Source: an uncultured Clostridium sp.
Lineage (GTDB): Bacteria > Bacillota > Clostridia > Lachnospirales > Lachnospiraceae
Reading direction: 5' to 3'
DNA: 48,255 bases
Assembly (NCBI GenBank): GCA_946553025.1
Contig: CAMNRM010000040.1
Span: 1 to 48,255 of the forward strand
Both the position numbers and the translations under genes were made by a program. Shown here piece after piece: positions 40,584 to 48,255 of this stretch; position 1 is the first letter of the stretch; each line of letters opens with the position of its first letter. The notes under the pieces were generated by a model. The model did not search any database. It had not been told where the DNA came from and saw only the letters and a program-made list of their open reading frames with translations.

Positions 40584-40631
40584 TGATTTGTAATCTGCTT
40601 TTGGTATAAAAAATGGAAAGGAAGTGAGTGG

Positions 40632-41120
40632 ATGGATAAAATTATCAATGTAGCACAATATGTATTTGAAGAATACAGAAGGGTAACCGGAGAAGTGATT
40701 GATGAGATGAAACTTCATAAACTGCTTTATTTTGCGCAGCGGGAGTCACTTGCAATTATAAATGAGCCTCTTTTTGAAGGTGAATTTGAAGGGTGGAAAT
40801 ATGGGCCTGTGTGTAAGGAAATCCGCAATTCCATTACCCCGGATGGTATTATTGACGTTGATGGAGATATATCTGACGAAGGAAAGTATATTGTCAATAA
40901 TGTGATTCTGGAATACGGTTCCCTTGCTTCCTGGAAATTAAGTGAACTGTCCCATAAAGAACTTTCCTGGAAAAATGCGAGAATTGGATTCCATGAAGGG
41001 GAAAATGGAAATCACAAATTGAAACTTGAGGATATCCGAAAAGATGCGCAGAAAGTCAGACCTTATGATCATGTGTGGGATATGTATTATGATGAGTTTG
41101 AAGATGAGGTGATGGAATGA
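40632..41120 (+). CDS. Panacea-domain (DUF4065/SocA-like) antitoxin
   Basis: A 162-residue protein with the Panacea/DUF4065 pattern: MKLHKLLYFAQRESLAIINE, FEGEFEGWKYGPVCKEI and SWKLSELSHKELSWKNAR. Panacea proteins act as antitoxins for many unrelated toxins. The next gene overlaps by four bases (ATGA) and encodes a MazF/PemK-type protein, so this is a type II-like pair. The start has GGAAGTGAG upstream. Confidence 0.87.
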   Translation: MDKIINVAQYVFEEYRRVTGEVIDEMKLHKLLYFAQRESLAIINEPLFEGEFEGWKYGPVCKEIRNSITPDGIIDVDGDISDEGKYIVNNVILEYGSLASWKLSELSHKELSWKNARIGFHEGENGNHKLKLEDIRKDAQKVRPYDHVWDMYYDEFEDEVME

Positions 41121-41488
41121 TAGGAAAGATTTATTCTTCCATTTCACCGTTTTACGATAATACAAAGGGTGTGAATGCGTTTAAGCGGCGTCCGGTTTTG
41201 GTTATCAGCGGTCCGAGAAATAATGATTATACTATTTTACCAGTATCGACGATTACACATAAGGAATGTATAGATCCTGACTATGATGTAAAGGTAGAAC
41301 CTGATAAATACCCAAGATTAAATCTGAACCGTATATCTTATATTAGAACTCATAAACAAACCACGGTACATCAGGCTTCGCTGATAAAAGAAATTGGTGA
41401 TTTGAAGGCAGAATATGAAGAACTGTATTTAACGGTTTTAGAGAAATTGGAGAGTTTTAATAAAATGGTTATGGACAATGCGATTTAA
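41117..41488 (+). CDS. MazF/PemK-like toxin
   Basis: A 123-residue protein resembling the MazF/PemK growth inhibitor fold: the RRPVLVISGPRNNDYTILPV strand pair and YPRLNLNRISYIRTHKQTTV correspond to the MazF core, with the GxxRPVLV-like opening somewhat changed (VNAFKRRPVLVIS). MazF proteins are sequence-specific mRNA interferases. The ATG overlaps the stop of the Panacea antitoxin gene. The family match is by pattern, and some conserved MazF residues cannot be placed with certainty. Confidence 0.8.
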   Translation: MIGKIYSSISPFYDNTKGVNAFKRRPVLVISGPRNNDYTILPVSTITHKECIDPDYDVKVEPDKYPRLNLNRISYIRTHKQTTVHQASLIKEIGDLKAEYEELYLTVLEKLESFNKMVMDNAI

Positions 41489-41554
41489 AGATAATCAAGT
41501 ATAGTTGAATAGGAATATCGCTTAATGGTTTAAAAAGCTGCAGGAGGAATGGAT

Positions 41555-42547
41555 ATGTACATTGCAGAAGAAACCCGTTATGATAAAATGCGCTATAACC
41601 GCTGTGGGAAAAGCGGACTGAAACTGCCGGAACTGTCTTTAGGATTATGGCATAATTTTGGCTCTAATGGAAATTTTGATATCATGACGGAATTATGCTG
41701 CACAGCGTTTGACCATGGAATTACCCATTTTGATCTGGCTAATAACTATGGGCCGATTCCCGGGGCGGCAGAGGAAAATTTCGGGCGTATCCTGAAAAAA
41801 ACGCTTGGTGTTTACCGGGATGAACTGGTTATTTCCACGAAGGCGGGCTATGATATGTGGCCTGGGCCTTATGGGAACTGGGGGAGCAAAAAATATCTGG
41901 TTGCCAGCCTGGATCAGAGCCTTAAACGGATGGGGCTGGACTATGTGGATATTTTCTATCATCACCGCCCGGACCCGGAAACGCCGTTAGAAGAAACCGC
42001 AAGGGCGCTGGACGGAATCGTAAAAAGCGGAAAAGCGCTGTATGTGGGAATATCAAATTACAATAAAGAACAGACGATTGCCATTGCCGATTTATTTAAC
42101 GATATGGGAACTCCCTTTATTATTAATCAGAGAAAATATTCCATGCTTGTCCGTGATATCGAAAAAGACGGATTAAAGCGTTACGCGGCGAATAACGGCA
42201 TCGGGATTATTACCTTTTCACCGCTGGCGCAGGGTATTTTAACCGAGCGTTATCTGCACGGAATCCCCGAGGACAGCCGTATCCGAACCGACGGGAGGTT
42301 TTTAAAAGAAGAAGCCGTAAATCAGGAAACCCTGGCTAAGGTGCAGGAATTAAATGCCATTGCCAGAGAGCGGGGACAGAGTCTGGCGCAGATGGCGCTG
42401 GCATGGATTCTTCGGGACGGGGATATCACCAGTGTTTTAATCGGGGCGTCGAAGCCGTCGCAGATTTTAGATAATCTGGGAATGATGGAAAATACGGTGT
42501 TTAGTAAGGAAGAGAGGGAGAGGATTGAGCAGGTTTTGGCACAATAG
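41555..42547 (+). CDS. Aldo-keto reductase, YghZ/GPR-like
   Basis: A 330-residue TIM-barrel aldo-keto reductase. FDLANNYGPIPGAAEENFG holds the active-site Asp and Tyr, STKAGYDMWPGPYGNWGSKK the Lys, and YHHRPDPETPLEE the His; GASKPSQILDN binds NADPH. The GNWGSKKYL segment is typical of the YghZ (L-glyceraldehyde-3-phosphate reductase) group, which reduces methylglyoxal and related aldehydes. ATG 41555 is chosen: AGGAGGA is six bases upstream, while an ATG at 41549 directly abuts it. Confidence 0.92.
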   Translation: MYIAEETRYDKMRYNRCGKSGLKLPELSLGLWHNFGSNGNFDIMTELCCTAFDHGITHFDLANNYGPIPGAAEENFGRILKKTLGVYRDELVISTKAGYDMWPGPYGNWGSKKYLVASLDQSLKRMGLDYVDIFYHHRPDPETPLEETARALDGIVKSGKALYVGISNYNKEQTIAIADLFNDMGTPFIINQRKYSMLVRDIEKDGLKRYAANNGIGIITFSPLAQGILTERYLHGIPEDSRIRTDGRFLKEEAVNQETLAKVQELNAIARERGQSLAQMALAWILRDGDITSVLIGASKPSQILDNLGMMENTVFSKEERERIEQVLAQ

Positions 42548-42574
42548 TCATGTGTATAAGGAAACTAATTAATC

Positions 42575-42603
42575 TTTTCCTTGCAGCAGAGCGGGGATAT
42601 AAT
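42575..42603 (+). promoter_or_regulatory. Promoter of the HAD-BglG genes
   Basis: TATAAT (42598-42603) preceded by a weak -35, TTTTCC, at 17 bases. It lies 61 bases before the HAD start. Confidence 0.55.
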
Positions 42604-42663
42604 AGAGGGGGGAGCAGCAGATAAACAGAGATAAAAGCGATAGAAGAAAGCGAGGGAAACAAA

Positions 42664-43494
42664 ATGAAAAGGATTGTTTTCAGTGATGTAGACGGTACTT
42701 TGCTGAATTCCAGGCAGGAGATTACGCCGCTGACGGAGCGGGCGATTAAGGCATTAAAGGAAAAGGGAATCCCGTTTGCCATTACCTCGGCAAGAAGTCC
42801 CTCGGGGATTTATCCGATTTTAAATGAATATGGATTTAACTGTCCGATTATCTCTTACAGCGGCGCGTTGATTTTGGATGAAAACCGGAAGGTGCTGTAT
42901 CACAGAGGGATGAAGAAATCGGAGGCGAAAAGCCTTCTCGAATATATGGAAGACTGCCGCATGGATTTAAGCTGGTGTGTGTATTCGCTGGATGAGTGGA
43001 TTGTAAAGGATAAAAGCGACCCAAGAATTATCCATGAAGAAAATGAGGTAAAGGCGCAGGCGATGCAGGGAACGGTGGATTCAGCGGCGAATGATGAGAT
43101 CAATAAGATATTGTGTATCTGCGGCCCTGGGAAAATATGGGAGATTGAAAGCAAATTAAAAGAAAAGTTCCCGCAGTATTCTATCGTTAAATCCTCGGAT
43201 ATTCTGCTGGAAATTATGGAAAGCGGGATAACGAAGGAAACGGCAGTGAGGACCCTGTGCTCGCTTTGGGATATCCCCTTATCGAATGCCGCTGCCTTTG
43301 GCGATAATTATAATGATGTGGAGATGCTGGAAGCGGTGGGAAGCGGTATCCTGATGGGAAATGCGCCGGAAGAACTGAAAAAGCGGATTCCAATGCAGAC
43401 AGAGGATAATGAGCATGACGGGATTTATGCGGCGCTTGTAAAGATGGGATGGATAGAGGCTGATGGTAAAGAGAAAACAGCGGAGAAGAAATGA
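42664..43494 (+). CDS. HAD-superfamily phosphatase, Cof type
   Basis: A 276-residue Cof/YidA-type HAD hydrolase. Motif I is FSDVDGTLLNSRQ with the nucleophile Asp, motif II ITSARS, motif III Lys in SGITKETAV, and motif IV AFGDNYNDVEML. The C2 cap lies in the middle. Such enzymes dephosphorylate sugar phosphates and other small metabolites. The stop overlaps the BglG-type regulator start (ATGA), so the gene is part of the sugar-uptake locus and may act on a phosphosugar made by the PTS. Confidence 0.9.
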   Translation: MKRIVFSDVDGTLLNSRQEITPLTERAIKALKEKGIPFAITSARSPSGIYPILNEYGFNCPIISYSGALILDENRKVLYHRGMKKSEAKSLLEYMEDCRMDLSWCVYSLDEWIVKDKSDPRIIHEENEVKAQAMQGTVDSAANDEINKILCICGPGKIWEIESKLKEKFPQYSIVKSSDILLEIMESGITKETAVRTLCSLWDIPLSNAAAFGDNYNDVEMLEAVGSGILMGNAPEELKKRIPMQTEDNEHDGIYAALVKMGWIEADGKEKTAEKK

Positions 43495-45596
43495 ATAAGC
43501 GGATTGTATCAATTATCTATGAATTGTATCATGCAAGTACGGAGGTCAGCATAGGAAGTCTGGCAGAAAAGTTTAAGATTTCCCAGAGGACGGTCAGAAA
43601 TGATTTGAATGGGATTAATGATCTTCTGCGGGAAAATAAGCTTAGCCTGTTGCAGTTAAAAAGCGGCGGCAGGATTATCTGCGGGGAGGATTTTGAAAAG
43701 GTTTTGCTGCTGATTTCCGATGAAGATTTTTATACCTATAAGCTTTCTAAAGAGGAGAGGGTGAAGATCGCCGCCTCCTTTTTGGTGAGTTCGTCGGAGT
43801 ACATAACGCTTTCTGCAATTGCGGACAGTCTTTTTGTCAGCCGGGCGACCATTATTCACGATTTGGATGAGATAAAGCAGTTTATCCGAAAAGGGAATCT
43901 TTCGGTGCTTTCCCACCCGAATAAGGGATTGCGGGTGGAAGGGCTTGAAAGCGATAAGCGTCTGTTTTTGATGAAGTTAGCAGGAGCAAAGGGCGTGCCC
44001 GGAAGCCGCCAGGATGCAGTGACGAAAAATATCAGTCTGCAGGCAGGAAACCGGATTATCGTGCAGAAGATATTAAATGAGCAGGAACACATCCATGTAA
44101 GCTTTTTTACCGATGCCGCGTTTCATAAGATTCTTCTCTACCTGGGCATTATGATTAACCGCAGTATGCAGGGGGAGTTTATCGAGGAACAGAAGAGGGT
44201 CAGCAATGCGAAATACCATATGGCGCAGGATATTATGAAATATATTGTGCAGTACTGTCATATCCAGACGACGGAGCATGAAGTGCAGTTTTTAAGCAAT
44301 CTGCTGACCGGGGTGCGGTATCTGAACAATAAACCGGTGCAGAAAAATGTACTGCAGATTCAGATGATTACCAGGCAGTTTATCGGGAAGCTTTCGGATG
44401 AACTGAGTGTGAATCTGAACGACGATTATGATTTTTTTGAAAGCCTGTCGAACCATCTGGCTTCGGTGCTGGCGGAAAAAGAGGTTTCCTACCCGGAAAA
44501 TGCCGTGATTGATGAGATTGTGGAGAAAAATCAGGATGTTTTGGAAGCGGTGGTGAAGAGAAAGACCATTATTCAAAGCTGCATAAGAAGGGAACTGGAC
44601 GGGAAAGATCTGGAATACATCGCTGTTCATGTGTGTGCGGCATTGGAGAGAAAAAAGAATAAGGGAGTTTCCTTCCATGTGATTGTTGCCTGTCATGCGG
44701 GGATAGGGACTTCGCAGCTGCTTTTGGAAAAGCTGAAAACACATTTTCATTTTCAAATTGTAGATGTGGTTTCCTCCCATGAGGCGAAGAATTTAGAGCC
44801 GGGAAAGGCAGATTTTGTGATTTCAACAGTTCCTTTAGAGGGCTGTAAGCTGGACTATGTGGTGGTGTCCCCGATGTTAAATGACGAGGACTATGTCCGC
44901 GTGGGAAATAAGATTGATACCGTAAAAAATAGCCGTCACCTGCCCTCCCGGCTGGAAAACTCCGAGATAACGGCAAGAGGGATGATCGAGCGCCTGGAGC
45001 CGATGATTATGGGGCTGGAAACGGAGGTTGGGCTGGAGCCGGGAAGGGCGGCAGAACTGATGAAAAAGGTGAAAAAGACGGTGCGGGAATATTTCCGGCA
45101 GTCGCCGGAAGCTGATGCCGAGATATTTTCACCGTGCCTGCATCATCTGTTAAGCCCGGATCATATTGTGCTGGATGTGGAGTGCAGGGACTGGAAGGAA
45201 GCGGTCAGAAAATCCGGGGAGAAGCTTTTGGAGCAGGGCTATATTGAGAGCCGCTATATTGATGCCATGATTGCCAATATTGAGGAGCACGGGCCTTATG
45301 TAGTGCTTTCTCCCGGGTTTGCTGTTCCCCATGAAGGACTGGAGGCCGGGAGCATTAAGGTTGGGATGAATTTAATCCGCCTGAAAACACCGGTGGAATT
45401 TGGCAGTGAGGAGTTTGACCCGGTGGAGTTTGTGTGCTGTTTAAGCGCAGTGGATCATAAGACGCATTTAAAGGCATTTTTCCATCTCGTCAATATGCTG
45501 CAGACGGAGGATTTTAAGGAACGGCTTCATGTGTGCGGCACGGCAAAGGAGGCCGCGAAGGTGATTGAAGAGTATGAGTATGGGGTTATGGGGTGA
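43491..45596 (+). CDS. BglG-family transcription regulator with PRDs, EIIB and EIIA domains
   Basis: A 701-residue PTS-controlled regulator. An N-terminal helix-turn-helix (SIGSLAEKFKISQRTVRNDL) and a second HTH (AIADSLFVSRATIIHDLDE) are followed by two PRD domains (about 190-390), a Gat-type EIIB-like domain with Cys401 in VIVACHAGIGTSQLL, and a type 2 EIIA domain with His614 in FAVPHEG. Phosphorylation of PRD, Cys and His by HPr and EII proteins tunes activity, so it should activate the PTS genes downstream when substrate is present. It is co-translated with the HAD gene (ATGA overlap). A hairpin terminator follows. Confidence 0.92.
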   Translation: MNKRIVSIIYELYHASTEVSIGSLAEKFKISQRTVRNDLNGINDLLRENKLSLLQLKSGGRIICGEDFEKVLLLISDEDFYTYKLSKEERVKIAASFLVSSSEYITLSAIADSLFVSRATIIHDLDEIKQFIRKGNLSVLSHPNKGLRVEGLESDKRLFLMKLAGAKGVPGSRQDAVTKNISLQAGNRIIVQKILNEQEHIHVSFFTDAAFHKILLYLGIMINRSMQGEFIEEQKRVSNAKYHMAQDIMKYIVQYCHIQTTEHEVQFLSNLLTGVRYLNNKPVQKNVLQIQMITRQFIGKLSDELSVNLNDDYDFFESLSNHLASVLAEKEVSYPENAVIDEIVEKNQDVLEAVVKRKTIIQSCIRRELDGKDLEYIAVHVCAALERKKNKGVSFHVIVACHAGIGTSQLLLEKLKTHFHFQIVDVVSSHEAKNLEPGKADFVISTVPLEGCKLDYVVVSPMLNDEDYVRVGNKIDTVKNSRHLPSRLENSEITARGMIERLEPMIMGLETEVGLEPGRAAELMKKVKKTVREYFRQSPEADAEIFSPCLHHLLSPDHIVLDVECRDWKEAVRKSGEKLLEQGYIESRYIDAMIANIEEHGPYVVLSPGFAVPHEGLEAGSIKVGMNLIRLKTPVEFGSEEFDPVEFVCCLSAVDHKTHLKAFFHLVNMLQTEDFKERLHVCGTAKEAAKVIEEYEYGVMG

Positions 45597-45703
45597 GCAG
45601 GGAAAATGCATTCTCCTGACGGGATAAGCCCAAACTCTGCCCGATAAGTTATTATTTGTAAGATATGTCGAAAAAGAAGAAAAATATAGATATAGGGTAA
45701 GCA

Positions 45704-45760
45704 GAATGGTTGAAAAAATTTCTCAAATCCGGGAAATATTTTCAACCGTTCTATTTTTCT
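45704..45760 (+). terminator. Hairpin between the regulator and PTS genes
   Basis: GAATGGTTGAAAAAATTTCTC pairs with the mirror arm ending TTTTCAACCGTTC (45704-45751, few mismatches), followed by TATTTTTCT. It is probably a terminator. Because the upstream gene encodes a PTS regulator, a binding or attenuation role in PTS expression is an alternative. Confidence 0.65.
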
Positions 45761-45882
45761 GCACAAAAGTTGAAATGTCTTTGACTGTTTTTTCTACAGG
45801 GTGCGTGATAGGATAGAAGCACAGACAGATGAGCCGGAAATCACGGCGGAAAAAAGAAAAAGAAGAAGGAGGGACAGACAGG

Positions 45883-46353
45883 ATGATTTGGGAGGAGTTA
45901 AAGGAATCCTTAATCGTGATTGGAATGGAGGCCGCGTCAAGTCAGGATGTGTTTGCACAGCTTGGCGGTGCGCTGACGAGGGAAGGCTATACAAAGACTT
46001 CCTATGTTGCGGCGCTGGCGGCGAGGGAGAAGGATTATCCCACCGGGCTGGATATTAACGGGATTGGGGTAGCGATTCCCCACACGGATGTCAGCCATGT
46101 GAATAAGGCGGCGATTGCAATTGCGGTGTTAAAGGAGCCGGTGAAATTTATCCAGATGGCGACGGATGATGAAGAGGTAAAGGTGAAGCTGGTGTTTATG
46201 CTTTCGGTGGTTGACCCGGATGCACATCTTGAGGAATTAAAGCAGATTCTGGCAGTAATTCAGGATACGGCAGTGCTGGAAAAACTGACCGAGGCGACGG
46301 AAAAGCAGGAAATTATTGAGATTATTAAAGAAAAGGAAAAGGAGATTGCATAA
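45883..46353 (+). CDS. PTS IIA component, fructose/galactitol type
   Basis: A 156-residue IIA domain. The phosphorylated residue is His67 in VAIPHTDVSHV, and the FMLSVVDPDAHLEELKQI helix is typical of the Fru/Gat IIA family. It takes the phosphate from HPr and passes it to the IIB protein. ATG 45883 is chosen, with GAAGGAGGG about ten bases upstream; the frame extends to 45829 without a better site. Its stop overlaps the IIB start (TAATG). It resembles the IIA-like C-terminus of the adjacent regulator. Confidence 0.92.
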   Translation: MIWEELKESLIVIGMEAASSQDVFAQLGGALTREGYTKTSYVAALAAREKDYPTGLDINGIGVAIPHTDVSHVNKAAIAIAVLKEPVKFIQMATDDEEVKVKLVFMLSVVDPDAHLEELKQILAVIQDTAVLEKLTEATEKQEIIEIIKEKEKEIA

Positions 46354-46637
46354 TGAAAAAGAAAGTTATCGTAGCGTGTGGCGGAGCAGTAGCAACTTCA
46401 ACAATTGCAGCAAATAAGGTGATGGAACTTTGCAGGAAAAACGGGATTGACGTGGAAATCTGCCAGATTCGGATTTCGGAGATTGAGTCGAATCTTTCGG
46501 GGGCCTCGTTGATTGTTCCCACCTCGAAGGTGAAAAGGGACTATGGGATTCCGGTGATTACAGGGATGCCGTTTATCTCCGGTGTGGGCGTGGAAAAGAC
46601 GGAGGCGGCGATTTTAAAGGCATTGGCGGAGAATTGA
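46353..46637 (+). CDS. PTS IIB component, galactitol type
   Basis: A 94-residue IIB protein. Cys9 in VIVACGGAVATSTIAANKV is the phosphorylated residue in a loop characteristic of galactitol-type IIB. It hands the phosphate from IIA to the sugar bound in IIC. It is coupled to the IIA gene by a one-base overlap. Confidence 0.93.
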   Translation: MKKKVIVACGGAVATSTIAANKVMELCRKNGIDVEICQIRISEIESNLSGASLIVPTSKVKRDYGIPVITGMPFISGVGVEKTEAAILKALAEN

Positions 46638-46689
46638 CAGGTTATGGTTAGTTGCGGGCATGTAGAAGTTTAGTATGGGAGGAATGAAT

Positions 46690-48051
46690 ATGTGGAGCGT
46701 AATTTCAAATGCCATTCAGTACATTATCGATATGGGAGCGTCGGTTATGCTTCCGATTGTTATTGCACTGATTAGTGTGTGCATTGGGGTGAAGATAGGA
46801 AAGGCAGTCCGTTCCGGGCTGATGATTGGCGTGGGGTTTGTCGGTCTTTCGCTGATTGTGGATATGATGAACGCAGAACTGGGGCCTGCGGCTGCGGCGA
46901 TGTCGGAGAGGTTTGGACTGTCGCTAAGCGTGGTGGATATCGGATGGCCGGGGGCTTCGCCGATGACCTGGTCGTCGAATATCGCAACCGTGGCAATTCC
47001 GGTAGCTATCGGGGTGAATGTCCTGATGATTGCGCTGAAGCTGACAAAGACGGTAAATATTGATATCTGGAATATCTGGCATATGACGTTTACGGGAGCA
47101 ATAGCCTATGTGGTTACCGGGAACTTCTGGCTGGGCATCCTGGGCGTAGTGGTACATGCGGCGATTTCGTATAAGCTGGGCGATCTTTGGGCACCGCTGC
47201 TTGCCGATTATTTTGAACTGGAGGGACTTACCGTTCCTCACGGTACAGCCGCCTACATGGCACCGGTGGCGTGCGTGGTGGATGCGGTTATCGAAAAGAT
47301 TCCGGGAGTGAATAAGATTGATATCAGCGCGGATTCTCTTCAGGAAAAAGTCGGTGTGCTGGGAGAGCCGATTGTGATTGGAGGTATCCTGGGTGCGGTT
47401 GTCGGATTTTTAGCCGGGTACGGGCCGCAGGAAGCCCTTCCCCTGGGTGTGAAAATGTCCGCGGTTATGGTGCTGATGCCCAAGGTTGTAAAGTGCATTA
47501 TGGACGGCCTTCTGCCATTGTCCGAGCGTGCAAAAGAGGTCCTGACCAAAAAGTTTGGCAATTCCGAGTTTTATATCGGCCTTGATCCGGCGATTTTGCT
47601 GGGAGATGCGCAGGTGGTAACTGCAGGGCTGATTTTTATCCCTCTGACCCTGCTGCTTGCCGTACTTGTGCCGGGCAACCAGGTACTGCCTTTTGGGGAT
47701 CTGGCAACGATTGGTTTCTTTATCGCCATTGCCGTAGCGGTACATAACGGAAATCTGTTCCGCACCTTATTTTCCGGCAGTTTGATTATGTTTATGACGA
47801 TTTGGATTGCCAACCAGACGATTCCGTGGATGACGGCACTGGCAAGAACCACCGGATCGACGGACGGGAGCAGCGCGGTTGCGGCACTTGACCAGGGAGG
47901 TTGCCCGCTGACCTATATTTATACACAGGTATTGACCAGGGAAAATATCGCGGGACTTGCGGCGATAGCGGTGATTTATGGTATTTGTATTTTGTTTGCC
48001 ATCAGATATTCCAGGGCAAGGGGAGCGGCTTTGGAGGCAGACGGGGAGTGA
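46690..48051 (+). CDS. PTS IIC component, galactitol family (GatC-like)
   Basis: A 453-residue membrane permease of the AG superfamily. Family marks are the opening IQYIIDMGASVMLPIVIALI, VDIGWPGASPMTWSSNIATV and the mid-protein loop LEGLTVPHGTAAYMAPVAC, followed by GNLFRTLFSG near the end. It imports the polyol or sugar and releases it phosphorylated. ATG 46690 is chosen because GGGAGGA lies six bases upstream; two earlier ATGs overlap that site. The dehydrogenase that follows suggests a sugar alcohol such as galactitol, though the exact substrate cannot be read from sequence. Confidence 0.92.
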   Translation: MWSVISNAIQYIIDMGASVMLPIVIALISVCIGVKIGKAVRSGLMIGVGFVGLSLIVDMMNAELGPAAAAMSERFGLSLSVVDIGWPGASPMTWSSNIATVAIPVAIGVNVLMIALKLTKTVNIDIWNIWHMTFTGAIAYVVTGNFWLGILGVVVHAAISYKLGDLWAPLLADYFELEGLTVPHGTAAYMAPVACVVDAVIEKIPGVNKIDISADSLQEKVGVLGEPIVIGGILGAVVGFLAGYGPQEALPLGVKMSAVMVLMPKVVKCIMDGLLPLSERAKEVLTKKFGNSEFYIGLDPAILLGDAQVVTAGLIFIPLTLLLAVLVPGNQVLPFGDLATIGFFIAIAVAVHNGNLFRTLFSGSLIMFMTIWIANQTIPWMTALARTTGSTDGSSAVAALDQGGCPLTYIYTQVLTRENIAGLAAIAVIYGICILFAIRYSRARGAALEADGE

Positions 48052-48138
48052 GAATACATGATGAGCAAAAAGGCAAGAGGCGTATAGGAACATAAGGAAA
48101 AAAATAAAATAAAAATTCTTAGCGAGGGGAGTATTATC

Positions 48139-48255
48139 ATGAAAGCAGGAGTTGTATACGCAAGGGAAGATATCCGTTATGAGGAGATAAAAAAACCTGA
48201 AGTTAAGCCGGGGAAGGTGCTGATTAAGGTGAAATATACCGGGATCTGCGGTTCG
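48139..48255 (+). CDS. Zinc-type alcohol dehydrogenase, galactitol-1-phosphate dehydrogenase-like, 5' part
   Basis: The first 39 codons of a medium-chain dehydrogenase run off the window end. The sequence KAGVVYAREDIRYEEIKKPE and the zinc-ligand segment KYTGICGS are typical of GatD and related polyol dehydrogenases. AGGGGAG precedes the start. Next to a galactitol-type PTS it would oxidise the imported polyol phosphate to a ketose phosphate. The rest of the gene is needed to separate GatD from sorbitol- or threonine-type relatives. Confidence 0.8.
   Translation, partial: MKAGVVYAREDIRYEEIKKPEVKPGKVLIKVKYTGICGS

Noticed and set aside
1-48255. tRNA, rRNA, riboswitch or integrated prophage
   Set aside because: No cloverleaf, rRNA segment, convincing riboswitch or T-box leader, integrase, transposase or phage structural gene was recognised by reading; a covariance-model search would be needed for small RNAs.

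Overview
The window reads as chromosome of an anaerobic, low-to-mid GC Bacillota, most likely a Clostridia/Lachnospiraceae-type gut bacterium. This is inferred from strong AGGAGG ribosome sites, sigma-A promoters (TTGNNN-17-TATAAT), citrate lyase, rubredoxin, ferredoxins, a Gat-type PTS with a BglG-like regulator, and AgrC-like and HxlR regulators. No rRNA, tRNA, CRISPR array, IS element or prophage was recognised. Genes are mostly on the + strand.

Layout. (1) 1-13.4 kb: citrate fermentation. The 3' end of one citF opens the window. A complete citDEF operon (7.0-9.8 kb) and a CitMHS citrate transporter (12.0-13.4 kb) follow. Between the two citF copies lies about 6 kb holding an orphan GHKL sensor kinase that overlaps a Y-family polymerase gene, a YolD-like small protein, an unknown small gene, and an AbiE-like toxin-antitoxin pair with a clear promoter and inverted-repeat operator. 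Between citDEF and the transporter is a scrambled two-component locus: a 3' fragment of an OmpR-type regulator facing a 5'-truncated hybrid kinase. (2) 13.4-19.6 kb: a DUF1016 nuclease pseudogene with an internal deletion, flavodoxin, a DUF134-NifX fusion, rubredoxin, a split-barrel flavoprotein, HxlR and Crp/Fnr regulators, thioredoxin and an XRE regulator. (3) 19.9-25.5 kb: a divergent operon patB-ridA-M20 amidohydrolase-YfcC transporter-patB, which fits salvage of N-acylated S-substituted cysteines. (4) 25.6-30.1 kb: ferredoxin with an Fe-S membrane protein, a RelB-like/PIN toxin-antitoxin pair, a Nudix-pyrophosphatase fusion, a secreted protein and a 2,4-diaminopentanoate-dehydrogenase-like enzyme. 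(5) 30.4-39.3 kb: defence region. A complete Wadjet operon (jetABCD) is followed by an AT-rich three-gene cassette of unknown function with its own promoter, then an AraC relic. (6) 39.8-48.3 kb: histidine phosphatase, a Panacea/MazF-like toxin-antitoxin pair, aldo-keto reductase, HAD phosphatase, BglG-type regulator, PTS IIA-IIB-IIC and the start of a GatD-like dehydrogenase.

How the parts work together. Citrate is imported and cleaved by CitDEF to acetate and oxaloacetate; the CitC/G/X maturation enzymes are not in the window. The thioredoxin and ferredoxin genes, 7.6 kb apart, share an identical 13-bp palindrome at the same distance from a putative -10 box. Next to the thioredoxin gene is a Crp/Fnr-family regulator whose recognition helix suits GTGA half-sites, which suggests a small redox regulon. 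The most promising undescribed item is the three-gene cassette at 37.6-39.3 kb next to Wadjet. The next most promising are the two-site redox operator and the cysteine-conjugate operon. Short tandem repeats recur at gene ends and in leaders throughout the window.
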